Below, piece after piece: positions 11,801 to 24,575 of a stretch of 64,000 nt of DNA. Numbering within the stretch: position 1 is the first letter of the stretch; each line of letters opens with the position of its first letter. The DNA lies in assembly GCF_000006565.2 (NCBI RefSeq), contig NC_031479.1:3932289-3996288 (forward strand). The letters run 5' to 3'. A program made the position numbers and the translations under genes. The DNA comes from Toxoplasma gondii ME49 (taxonomy: Eukaryota > Apicomplexa > Conoidasida > Eucoccidiorida > Sarcocystidae). Below the pieces are notes generated by a model. It saw only the letters and a program-made list of their open reading frames with translations, ran no database searches and was not told the origin of the DNA.

Positions 11801-13514
11801 AGAATCTCCACGAAGCCCGAGGCGTAGTCTAGTGTCAAGATGATGCATGTCCAGCACCTTCAGAGCACGTTAATACTCCCTTTCTCATTTTCCTTCCATT
11901 TCTCTCTCGGTTCTTTTGCGCCAGGCTCTTTTCTACACCCGCCTTGAGGGCAGACCTAGCGCCGCCGAGTGTCTTCTTCCAGTGTGTGTCCACCCTGGGT
12001 CTCCTGATGCAACCGCGAGTTACTCTCGCCTGTTGAGTTGCTTCATCCCGGAAGATGAAATAGCCAAAGTGAAGAGGAATAAGGACGAGAAAATCCAGAT
12101 GGGGCGCACTCAACTGTAAACGCAAATGCCTGCAGGTGCCCGCCCCTTGAGGCTCCTTGAGGCGAGCGCGTCGGTGGTGAGGTGACAGCGACGCCTGAGA
12201 CACAACGAGGTCAGGAGGAGCCCGGACTGCGGAAGCGTGGAGGTTTGACGACGAGAAAAGATCGAGTACAGCGGCAATCAGCGAAGAGAAAGGGAAGGTG
12301 CAAAGAACGAGACTAGGAAGAACTTGGTGCGTTGCTCTATCGAAAAGTCTTCGAAAGGGCAATCCCCGTCGACCATGCGTCGAGAGTGTTTTTTGCGGGA
12401 GGGACTCAATCCGGTGCAGACCCGCGAACGACGCCAGCGTGCGGTCCGCGGCCAGTCTGAAAGGCGGGTCCAGGTGTACATACACCTCAGCAGAGGTGCG
12501 AGAATCTCAGAATATTCGCTGTTGAGGGGAAGCGAGTGGAAAAGAAAATCGACTCATGTCTGTTGAAAGCCTTTTTCATCCGGCGGCTCTCCTGTGTGAG
12601 CCCGCGGTCGATGCGCGCGTGGGTGGCTGAAGGTAGTAAGAACGCGCTTTTCTCGACTTGTTGAACCCAGGAATTTCTTCTGGCTTTTCTCTACGCTTTC
12701 TTTCGCCTTTGTTTCCTTTCCGTTCGGCTCTGCTTTCGAAGGTTAACGCCGCAACTTTGTGCCGTTTTCCCCACTCTCCGATGGCCTCCATCGAGACTCC
12801 TCAAGCAATCACGAAAAACAGGCCGTATAGGCGTCTCGATAGATGATGCCAGCCGCAAAGCGCACGGCGACATCGATATTTAAAGGGTGTATAAGTTTTC
12901 TTGCCTTCCTTCTTTCATTCTCCGTTTGATCTCTATTTCCCCCTTTCCCCCGTCTGTTTCTCTCGCCTCATTATCATCTCCATTTCCTTGGGTTTCTCCT
13001 TTCCTTACCATCTTTTGCTCTCCCCTCCTCCCGCTTCTCTTCTCTCGTCCTCGTCTCCCTTTCCTTCTTTCACCCCTTCTTTTCTTCGTCCTCTCTTTCC
13101 TCTCTCCCTTTTCTCTTTCTTTTCTTCCTTCTCTCTTTCCTTTATTCCAGTCCTCTGCCTCCTCTCCATTGCTTCGGGCGTCAGCTTCCTCTGCGTCCCT
13201 GTTTTCTTCTCACCTTTCTGGCTCATCGACTTCTTGTCTCTGAGGGGAGATGTGAGTTCTCACTCCTGATCGAGTCGGTTTTGCTGTCCTTGCTCTCCTC
13301 TCTTATCTAGCTCTTTCACTTTTCATCTTTCCTCCCGTCGTTGTTCTCCTTTCTTCCTCTTTCGTCTCCTTTTTCTCTCTCCATCCGCTCCCTTCTCGTC
13401 CTCATCTGGCTTACCGTCTGCCCCCCCCCTTCCCGGCTTCTCCGCCCTTCTCTTCTTTCTCGTCTTTCCGGCTGTCTCCTTTTTTCATGTCTTCATGTCT
13501 CGCTTTTTTTGCCG
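8877..13514. other. Divergent intergenic region between the 938-aa ORF and the TFIIIC gene
   Basis: 4.6 kb lies between two start codons on opposite strands, so it should carry both promoters and leaders. An AGAGACG copy of the WGAGACG element reported for Toxoplasma promoters is at 9088-9094. Perfect or near-perfect GGTGTACATACACC-type palindromes are at 11238-11252 and 12472-12487. Overlapping ORFs of 216-302 codons occur on both strands between 10.0 and 12.5 kb. They have no recognisable domain and oppose each other, so I do not call them genes. Confidence 0.5.
12895..13510 (+). promoter_or_regulatory. Pyrimidine-rich leader of the TFIIIC gene
   Basis: About 600 bases of strongly C/T-biased sequence on the plus strand end just before the ATG at 13515. 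Similar tracts precede the starts at 37569 and 56520. I read it as 5' UTR or promoter-proximal sequence; the transcription start cannot be fixed from the sequence. Confidence 0.45.
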
Positions 13515-16500
13515 ATGAACATGGATCTCTCGCCTGCCGCGGTGCCTCCCCCGCGCCGCAGCGCCTGCAGGCGAACGCGAAGTCAGGGACGAAAGCGGCC
13601 TCTGACGGACGCAGAGGAAGGAGCCGCCAGAGAATTGGAAACTCAAGTGCCAGTAGAGGACGAAGGAGAGGCAGCCTCTGAGGAGGATGACGAAGACACT
13701 GAAGACTTCGAGGAGGATGACGAAGACGATGAAGACTACGAGGAAGATGATGAAGACGATGAAGACTACGAGGAAGAGGAGGAGAAGAAGGGCAGGCGAC
13801 CGGCGAGGCCCCATGGACGGAGAAGCAGCGAGAGAGTGAGTGGACGCTCGGGGCTTCGAGGCCGAGCAGAAGAAGCGTCTACAACAGACAAAGGAACAGA
13901 GGAAGAAATGCATTTCGAGGATGATGAAGATCCCTTTGGAGGCGCTGGCTCTTCCGAACCTGAGGACGACAATGACTCCGACTGGCTGCGAGAAGAAGAG
14001 TAAGTGCAGGGAAGGGGGGGAGCGTCCAGACTCTGCTCCCGTTTGGCTGACAAGTGACCCAGGTAACTCTTTCCTGTCTGGTCTTGCCTCTCCTGTCTGT
14101 TGTGTCTCTCTTTCTCTCTGTTTTCTCTCAGTGTTTGCTCCCCTCGCTTTCTCTCTGAGTGTTGTTGCGCTTTCTTGAGAAAAGGAGACAGAGAAGAAGG
14201 CTGAGGACGGGAGGAAGAGTGAAGAGAGAAGGAGGAAGCGGTCAAACACAGGTGGAGAGGCTGTGGGAGGTCGACCGAGATCGACCGAGATCGAACGACG
14301 CGTCTCTCTTCACAAGTGGCGGCATGCGCTTTGGTTCCTTCGCCCTGCGTAGAGCTGTCTCCTTTTCAGACCCCACAAACGAGGGGTCTGCGTTCGCAAG
14401 GACAGACGAGATCCTGGGCGCAAGCCGCCACGGGAAGGAGCCGCTTCACCAGGGACAGTCCACGAGGCCCAGCGACGCGCGTCGCCCAGAAGCGATCGAA
14501 AGTTGCAAAGGCTCTCAGGGACTGCGAGGCAGCCGACCGCTGAGTTGTCTCACCCGACGGTTCAACAACGGAGGAGCTTCCTCTGGGAAAGAAGAGGGAC
14601 TGCGCGTTGGATGGGAGATGCAGATCTGAAGACGTGGATGTTCACCGGATCGACGCTCCCTGGGGTTGAACACACCTCTGAAAAGCATTGTATCTTCTGC
14701 ATTCGCTTCAGGACTGACGACCTGCATTCGGAGAGCTCGATTGCAGAGAGCGAGATGGAGGAGTACTTCATGCGAGAGGACGAGACTGAAGACGAAGGGA
14801 AGGCGGCAGCTCCAGGAAGCAGACGAAGAAAAGGCAGAAGAAAACGAAAGCGCGCGGAACGTAAGAACATCTTGTCTTCCTCGGCCCGATCCCATCATGG
14901 TGTAGTTCCCTTTCTCTCGCTTCCTCGTCGTCTTCCGCCTCGGCCGTGGCTTTCCGGGGGCGCTTCATGTTCTGTCACTTTCTCTCTTTCTTGTCCTATC
15001 TTGCATGTCTGCTGGTCATGTTCTCTCTCTTCTCTCTTTTTGCGCCGCTGGTTCCCCCTCTGGCCTTGTGCGCATCGTGCTGCGTTCGTCGTTTTCTTCC
15101 CTGCTTCATGGAAAAGGGCAACTTTCTCTTTTCGCTTGCCGCAGCGTTCAGCGGAGTCACGACGCAGAGGAAACGCCGACGGAAGAGAACGGCTGCAACT
15201 CCCAGTGAAATGCCTCCCGCAGTGAGAATGACGAGCAGCGAGACATCACGAATTCGCATGTCTTGGTTTTCCGTGTCTCTCTTCTTCTTCAATTCTCTTC
15301 TCTCTCTTCTCTCTCTTCTCTCTCTTTTTTTCTTTTTTCTCTCTCTTTCGCTCCTTTTTGGCTCGTCCTTCTGCCTTCTGCTTCCGACATCTTCTCTCCC
15401 TGCGGCTGGCGTCTCTGTTGCTTGCCGACTCGAGCTGGAACAGAGAGATCCCTCCTCTGTGCTGGATTCTACAGCACCTCGTCCGGTTTGGAATTCAGTC
15501 AGAGAAGACGAACCTCTGCGGAGGTCGACAAAAAGGACCGCGCCTGTCAGCCCCCGCGAGAGTTCGAACTCGAGCGGCACTAGCTTTCCAGCCGAACTGC
15601 GTTGTTTTTTTGCAGCTGAAGAAGTTGATGGGCGAAGCAACGGATGCCTACTTGCGCGAAGAGTTCGAGAAGGCTGTACAGATTCTCGAAGACATCGTCA
15701 GACAGGCGCCTGGGCTGCACGACCCTTTCCACCTTTTGGTATGAAGAACAACTCGGCAACGGAGACGAAGGCTTGAGGGAATGGAGGCGCGACGAGAACG
15801 GAAGCAAGACAAGGAAGGAAGCAAGACAAGGAAGGAAGCAAGACAAGGAAGGAAACGAGACAAGGAAGGAAACGAGACAAGGAAGGAGGAAGAAAGAGAG
15901 GAAGAGAGAGAAGAGGAGAGAATGCCGAGAGGCGACGAGGCGAGGAAGCAAAAGAGACACCACCCGATGCGAACATGTGGACGAGCACACCTGGCGGGGC
16001 ATGTGACAGAACGAAGAGGTCTCCAGGAAACTGAGGGGCAGGAAAAAAACAGAAGCTTGAGCAAAGGATATGAAGAAACGGCGCAAAGAAGAGAGGCAGC
16101 AAAAAGCGAGGAGCAGGCAAATAAGGAAGCGAAACACAGGAAGGCGCCAAGAGCGTTTCCCGCACAATTGACGTCTCCTCCATGCCCCGTTTTGAATCTA
16201 TCTGCCGCCCTGTCAAAGAGAGACAACAAAGCACATGTGGTATCACCTTTTCTCTGTCAATCTCTTACGTATATACATATATATATAGATAGATGGATAC
16301 AAACATATATATATATATATATGTATGTATGTATATTATCTTCTGTCTCATTCCTTCGTCAGTCTCTCTTTCGCTTCTTATAAAATATATCTCGTATGGA
16401 TCTTTTGCTTCCCTCCTTCCTTGTTCTCTCTGTTTGTCTCTGCCTGCGTGTATGCGTGCGTCTCTCTCTTGGTACATATATATATATATATATATATGTA

Positions 16501-19500
16501 TATCGTTGGTCTTCTATTTCCTTCTTTTCTCTCCTGGTTCTGGCTTTTGCGTGCTTCATTGCGGAGAGAGGTCTGTCGAGTCTTTCGCTGAACAGGAAGA
16601 GTGGTTCCTCGTAGGCCTCCTGCCGCGTCTTCTTCAGCGTCTTCTTCTGCCGGGTGTCGTCGCGCCGAGGAGGCCCCCGCAGCTGAGGCGTCGCGCGCTT
16701 GTGGTTCTTCGTCTCGTTTTTGCTGCAGGGCCTGATCTACGAAGAAGCGTTCGGCGACAAACGGCGGGCGGTCGACTTTTACCTGCTCGCTGCGCATCTT
16801 GTTGTCCCTGGAGACCCGGAGCTCTGGAGACATATTGGCTCGATGTCTGTCCAGCTGGGGAACCTCCCGCAGGCGATCTACTGTTTTCGCAGGTGTCTGA
16901 GGAACGCCAGCAACGCGCAGCTCTCCGCAGCCTGCAGCGCGGGGTTTCGTCCAGACATGCACCTCCCTCCCGTCGAGGAGAAAGAAAAAGGCGACTCCGA
17001 GGACGAGCTGGATGTACACTCTGGCGGCGACCGAGGGCGCAGGCGAGAGCGCAGGAAGAAAGGAAAGGAAAGGCCGCCCAGCATGGAGGAAGAAATTGCC
17101 TTTTCTCTCGCCACGTGCCACCAGCAGATGGTGAGACAACGGGGAGAAGAAGCGGAGGGTCAGAAAACGAGAAGTCGAGACAGCGAGAGGAAGACGCGTT
17201 GAGAATGCAGACGACTCGCGGGGAACTTTTCTTCTCTGAGGACTGCACACCACAGTTTCGACCTCTCTCTTGTCGCACGCGGGTGATATCGATGAACGCA
17301 TGAAATGCCGATGCCGCTACAACTATCCTTGGCTAGTCGCGAACAAAGATCCACAAATGAAACTGCAAGTGTAGAGGGCGGTGTGGATGGACTCTAATAA
17401 CAATCCTGTCGCCCACAGATCGCAGTTCAAGAAGCTTGCGACACTTACAATCTCGCACACGGCTCTACCAATATATATATATATATATATATGTTTATAT
17501 TTATTTAGAGATATATACATTTATTTACATTTATCTATTTATATGTAGTTGTTTATTTACATAGAGTTATATCTATACCTATATCTATTTATCCATATAT
17601 ATATATATATATATATATTTGGTGACGTATTTATACACTCGTATAGGTGTACACACGCTGCATGTATATTTGTATGTGTTTGTGGATTTACATATCTTTG
17701 CATGAATTCGGATATATGTATGTCTGTTTGCATGTCGTTGGCGACGACATCCATTGCATGTAGCCTCAGTGTATGATTTTTGTGCTTATTTGTCTCTAAA
17801 TGGCAAACTCGTTCACCATCTTATCTTCTCGTTGAACGTGTCTGTTCCGGTGCTGCCAGGGCGACCACCACCGAGCTGTTTCTCTTCTCTACACTCTGTT
17901 GTCGATTCGTCCTGGGGACTTTCTTCTCTCGAGAGAAACAGCGAGAAGTTTGTACCGTCTGCGTCGAGTCGTGGAGGCGAGAGACATTCTTGAGGCTGCG
18001 GTGTTCCCTCTCCTTCCGCGACAGTTGAAGGAGGAAATCGTCAGTCAAGTTCCGCAGCAACCTTCTCCCATCTCTGCGTCTTCGTTTTGTGCTGCCTCCT
18101 CTTCCCTTCCTTCGTCGGTTTCCTCTGAGAGTTGCGGGAGCGCCTCCGCTTTGCTGGAGACGCGAGGTGTGGGGAGAGAGAGTCCTCGAGAAGATGCAGA
18201 CGCAGGAGAGAGGAAGAAGAAGAAGCAAGAGCCGGAAGAATTCCGTGGCTCTGCGTCCGAGAAATCCGCGAGTGCTGCAGACGAGAGAGGGTCAGACAGA
18301 GAGAGAGGCGACGGCTTAGAAACCAGACAAACGCATGCAACGACTCTGCTGGAAACATGGGAGGGCCGGATGAGTCTCAATACGCTTCAGCTGGACTGCG
18401 TGAATCTCCTCGCCGAGGTGTACAGACACCTGCACGAGTATCGCCGCTGCTTTCTGCTTCTGCGCTTCGTCACTCGGGGTTGGCAGGCCTCTCAACTCCC
18501 TCTGGATTTGCTGGTGAAACGCGCAGCTGCGGAGCTCTTTGTCGGCGAGGTGAGGCAACAAGGCCTTGCGCTGGAGGCTGTGGAACGCTGTTTCTTTTCA
18601 CAGTTTTCCACCGCTCGGTCCGTCTCTCGATCTGCGTCGCGACGTCGTGCCCTGTTCGTACTCGCTGTCTCGTGATCTCTTTCTCTCGCGGGGTGTCTCT
18701 CTACCTGTCTCTCAGTCTCTGTCTCGCTACGCGTCTCTCTCTCTTCCCCTGTTGCCTGTCGTCGAAGTCGTTCTCCGCTATTCCGCCTTCTGTTCTCGAT
18801 ACGCCTCCGCACGTTGCTCCACTTCAAGTGGTCTGAAAACTGGAATTTGATCCAAGACAGCAGGAACCAGCCTCTGCTTTGGGGGCGCGTCTTTCCAGAG
18901 AGGAGCTCCGAGTGCGGGAGACACACGAAGCGAAAAAAATGTTCCAAGCTTCAAACTGTGCAAACTTGAATCCGCTGTCATGCTTGTGGCCTGCGAGAGG
19001 GTGTCTACGTACAGCAGAAACGCTTACGCCAAGGGAAGGAGGGAGACAGACGAGACCCCCGCGCGCGGGGAAGCCGCTTCAGACGTCACGCATTAGCAGA
19101 CACACATGCAGTCGAATGCCTCATTCAGGGAGGAAGGTGCAGACAAACAAAGCTGAAAGAAGACAGGGAGAAAAAGGGGAAGAGGTCAAGCGGAGACTTC
19201 GGGACTGCGCATGCAAACACTGGAAGTCTGCGAGGCCTTCCCAAGCCTGTTTTCCAACTGAAGCCGTCTGCCTGGAGGTGCGATGAAAGCACAAACTGTC
19301 TCAAAAAAAAATAAGGAAGTTGTGCGGTCCTCACACGGGTGCATGCGTCACATTTCGAATGCAACGGGGAGATCATCCACTCTCTGATTCGTTGTCACTT
19401 CTCTCTTCAGACGAACCACTCCGGTGATATTGCAGAAAAGATGCTCTGTGCCGCTGCCATTGCTCCAAAGCAACAGCTGCCTTCGTCCTCTTCGTCTGCC

Positions 19501-22500
19501 TCTTCGTCTTCCTCTTCGTCTTCGTCTTCTTCCTTTTCTTCGTCTTCGTCTTCGTCTTCCTCGTCCTCTTCCTCTTCTTCTTCGTCTTCGTCTTCCTCTT
19601 CGTCTTCTTCCTTTTCTTCGTCGGTGCCTCTTCCGGGTCCTGCCTGCAGAGGCGAGAGTGTTGGAGATGAGGACGAGGGAGAAGTCAGCGAAGAGTATGT
19701 GGACCTTTTTCTCACTCTGGCAGACGCTTGGGCGCATGCCGCGGAGCATGAGCGCGGCCTTCGTCTTTACCAAGCTGTGGCGAATCTCCCGCAAGTCGCG
19801 ACAGACACCACGGTGAGTACTGAATGCACTTTGCTGGGGTTTCAGGTTTGCAGAACTTGGTTCGTCGGGAGTTTCACGAATGAAAAACGCTTAGAGTTTT
19901 CAACAAGTACACCACATCGTTTTTGGAAGTGAGGAACGACGGAGATGGGCGAGTCGCGAAGGATCGAGTTCTCCCGCAATCCCCGCCTCTTCTTTTCTCT
20001 ACATATGGAGTCACACTTCGAGGCTTCTCACCACAAAAGATGGGTGAACCACAACGTCGTTCATCGACGCCTACGCGTTTGCGCTCTTTCCGTTGCAACG
20101 TTCCGAGAGAACGAAGGCGAAGGTTTTCCTGAACATCACATCCACTGTCGTTCGTCTCTGCATCCGCACAGTGGCGGTGTCGCACTGTAACGACTTCCGA
20201 GAAGCTCTTACGCACTGTGCCTTTCCGAAGAGGCAGAACCCCCGGAGACGACAGTGATCGCGAAGCCGCTCGCGAAAGCGTTGCTTCCATGCGCATGCAG
20301 TTTCTCGGAACTCGAGGAAAATACGACGCCGGACTTACACAAAGGGGGCCGTGATGGTAGAGAACCACGACGGCAGATAGATGTCGAGGAACAACGAGGA
20401 GCAAATGCTTTTGAAGAGTGTTTCCCGTGGCGAATTCCTGTTCACATGCATGCCTGCTCTGACCCATAAAGGGATGAGACGCGAGAAACAAGACTGAATG
20501 AAAACTCTCTTGTTTCTAGCGAAGGGATCTTCGTTTTACTTTCGTCTCCTCCTGGACAGATGAGACTCACCCTGGTACGAAGAAGCAAGAGTCTATCTAC
20601 ATCCTTACACCTGTATACATCGTGCCACACCTATATCCGTCTTTACATACATGAATATATATATATATATATATATACATATATATATGTGTATATTTGT
20701 TTATGTTTATTTATGTATATACATGCATATATGTATATATATTTATGTACATGTTTTGTTTGATTTTTAAAAATACATTTGATGGTGCATACGCGTTTAT
20801 TGGAGTGTCTGTTTTTGTTGCTCTGTTTTTTTTCGCCTCGGTGTCTCTGGCTGCAGCTCGCGTTAAAGACGGCGAATTGTTTAATCCGACTTGGGAACTT
20901 GCAGGGTGCTGCGGATTTCCTTCAGAGGTAGGAAAGACGCCAGCCGTTCTTCGGTCAGTGCTTATACAGTGCAAGCAACTTTCGAGTCTCGATTCCGCAG
21001 CGCGGTCCACAGTCTCGTTTTTGTTCGCCGCGGGACCTCACTGAAATCGAGCGCTTGTCTGGTTTTCTGTTCGCTGCGTTTCTTCCCGAGCTAAAGCGCG
21101 TCTCTTATTCTCACACACATTGCTTCCAGACTTCTGTGGGGAAGACCATCCACTACTATACTGGTTTTTTACCTTTTCTCTCTTTTTGCCTTCTCTGTCT
21201 CTCCTTTGTCATACTCTCTTGTCCTTCATAGTGTTTTTTCTCTCTCTTTTTTCACCGAGTTCCTTTCCCTTCTCACCTTCTCTGGCGCCCCTTTACTATG
21301 CTCGCTCTTTTGTCTCCTTTTTATTTCTTCTCGCGCCTCCATCCTCCCGTGTTTTCCTCTATCGCTTGGGCGTCCTTTCCTTCTTCACGGTCTCTCTCGT
21401 CTCTTCTCTTTCCTCTCTCCTCTCGTCTCCCCGTTTGCTTCATTTCTTCCTCGTAAGCGTTGCGTCTGCGTTGCCGCCCTTCTTTGGCGTTTTCCTTCGG
21501 TGTTCCACATGCGTTTTTCTCCCTCGAGTTTCCCTGGAGTTCTCCGTGCTTTCCTCCTTCCTCCAGGTGGCTGGTGCAGAGCGAAACGCGGCGGCAACAG
21601 ACAGCAGGTGTACGAGACGCAGAGGTTCGCTTGCTTCTGTGCGACTTGTTGAAACAGTTAGGTCAAGACCTCGAGGCGGACTACACCCTTCTCACCATTT
21701 CCTACAAGCACCTGCGAGAGCGCGATAACCTGCCCAGGTACCTCGTGTCGAGACGGTCGCGTCTCTCTGATTTTCTTCATGTCTGCATGCGCCGCTGTCA
21801 CAGCCTGCCGTGTGTCGACGAATGTCTCCTCGCTTTTTGTGCGGTCTGTGGATCGCCCAGCAACAAGACTCGAGCACCTGTGTATCGTTGAGGAAGCGGC
21901 GTTTTCGTTTTCAAGGGACAGTTCGAAACTTCAGTACATGCAGAGGGGAGTGGAGGGTCTTCGATGCAGAAACGCGCGCGAGAGAGAAGAAGGACGAGGA
22001 ATAAGGCGCTGTCTTGCGGTTTGTGTGCGAAAAATGACTCTGGCCATCTCCACCTTTGTGAAAGGCTATCTGCGAACTGCGCTCTCGTCGAGTTTCAGAG
22101 AGAACGCGTTGCCACAAGTAAAGACATCTTCGTCCTCGTCTTGTTCTCTGCGTCTCTGCTTCTCCGTTCAGAGCATGGAGCAACACGGATCGCGAACGCG
22201 ACTTGTTCGATCTCCAAGGACAACTCGACGCTCTTCTTTCTCGTCCTCTTCCTTCGTCTCTGGAGGCCTCCGTCTCCCCTCAGTCCTCTATCCCTTCTCC
22301 TCCGTCTTCGTCCTCTTCGTCACTGTCTCTCGGTGAGGCACCGCCTGTTGTCTCCTCGACTGCTCCTCGTGTTCACGACTCCCCTCACTTCCCTTCTGTC
22401 GGAGACGCTGTGCATGCGGCTGGTTCTCTCGGCTCTTCTCCACCTGGCTCTGGCGACTCTTCTCAGACGCCTTGCCAAGACGAAGGAGCTCGAACCGTGG

Positions 22501-23160
22501 CAAACCGTTTCCTGGCCCTCGTCCAAGAATGCGAACTCGACACTTGTCGAGTTCTTCGTCAGGCCTGTCGCACGCGAGTTGAACTCGCACAAGACCCAGG
22601 CGCCGAGCAGTTCTTCTCTCCGTCTCTCCCCCTCACGCTTCCCCACAGTGACCCGAGACGCAGCCACGCGAGAAGGCCGACAGCCTCGCCCCTAGGTGTC
22701 TCCGGTGTCTCTGCTGTCTCCGCGCTGGACAGGAAGAAGGGGGAGGCCGGCACCCGAGAGGAAGAGACGGAGGAGAGAGCGGAGGCCGGGGACTCCGGTT
22801 CCTTGCTGAACATGAAGAAAGGGGGAGGATCGACTGCAGGAGCTGCGAAGGCGAAGGATCCAAACAAGTCTCTCCAACACTACAAAATAAAACAACACTT
22901 GGGGTTGAGGTCCATCGAAGACTTTGTGGGTGAGAGAACCTCGTGCGAAAGAGACGAGAGAAAAACGCGAGACAGAAAGGAGTTCGACGGTGCGGGGACC
23001 AAGCCGGCGCGTTGCTGTGCCTTTCATTGTCGGCGTCTCTCCAAGGTTACGGTTTCCTGGAAGAAGAGGCCGAACACGAACCGAGATGTGCTGTCACATG
23101 CAACGGCCTCTGCAGACATTTACACAGCTACAAGCCTACAGTTACACATACATACATACA

Positions 23161-23193
<33 letters not shown>

Positions 23194-24539
23194 TTCATAC
23201 ACATGTATGTGCATGTGTATTTGTTTTAGGGGATACAGAGATGTGCTGATGTGCATTTTTGGCTGTCCGCCGATAAACCTCATGCGTGAATCATCAACGG
23301 CTTCGCGTGCGTATCCGTAAATTCTTGCCTCTCGCTCGATGCATGTTCACCCCTGCATATATGCACGCATATATAAATATAAATATAAATATATATATAT
23401 ATATACATACAGTTAGACATACATTTGCATGCAAACACATGGACATACATATCTATTTATATGCATATTCGTGTATGTCTCCGTGATGATATCCGTTTGT
23501 ATGAAGTTATTTATTTATCTGTTTATTTATTCTTCCTCGGTGTTGTTCCTTCATGGACATTCAGATGAGAGAAAAAACGAAATTCGGATTTCTTCTTGAT
23601 TTTCCATTCCAGTCGGATGGACTCTGGCGAAGACACGTTTCGGCGCGGGGGTGAATAGCTGAGTTCCCAGTTTTAATTGGAACGCTGTGAAGTTCAAATC
23701 GAAACGTTCTTGCTTGTTTCAACCGGCGATTGTTGAAGTTCGCCATAACGAATGTTCTTGCCAACTCGAAGAAGCTGTGTTTCCTGCATTTGTGCGGCAG
23801 GCCTAAAGGGCTACTTTGACTTTCTCTGCAGTGGCGTGGAGCTCCTGCGGAGACAATGCAGACACGAAGAGGCGGTCGCTCTTCTGGAGGCAGTTTTGAG
23901 CAATTGGAGACAGAAGCGCCCCGACGGCAACGACGCGCAGAAGCGGCAGATCAAAGAAGAACTCGAAGTTCTTTCGATTTGTACGTTCCGAACTCTTTCT
24001 CTCAAAGGCGCACATTTGGCGGGGACTCAAAGAACGACGGGAACCGACACTTGCATATCAAGGCACACTCACCTTTGTAGAACAGACGTAGACAGAGAGA
24101 TGCAGGATCGCGGGCATCTTGATCTGCAGACGGAGACTCTTCTAGGCGCAGACATATCGATATATAGGCCAAAATATCTGTACAGAGATGTATGTAAGTA
24201 TATACCCATGTGGAGAGAAATAAGCATGTACGTTTTTATATAGATATGTACACATACATGTACATCGGTACGAAGATAAGCAATTTGGGGTGAATGGTGG
24301 AGTGTGGCGTAGAAAGGCACATGACGGAGGCTTTTGTGCAGTAACATTCAAGGCCGGTTGTTCGTTTCTCAGCTTTTTTTCTTTTCGCTTTGCGCTTCGA
24401 GAACACCAGCCGCCAGTTGACCACGGATGTGCAAGAACAGATTCATCTCCTTCTGTACTTCTTTGTGTCTCCCCCTGTCTCTCTTACTCTCCCTCTATCT
24501 GTCTACGGATGGGCATTTATATATATATATATATACATA

Positions 24540-24575
<36 letters not shown>

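Noticed and set aside
11835..12485. 216-codon minus-strand ORF
   Set aside because: No family signature; its start lies in the 12472 palindrome, and the rest has random-looking composition.
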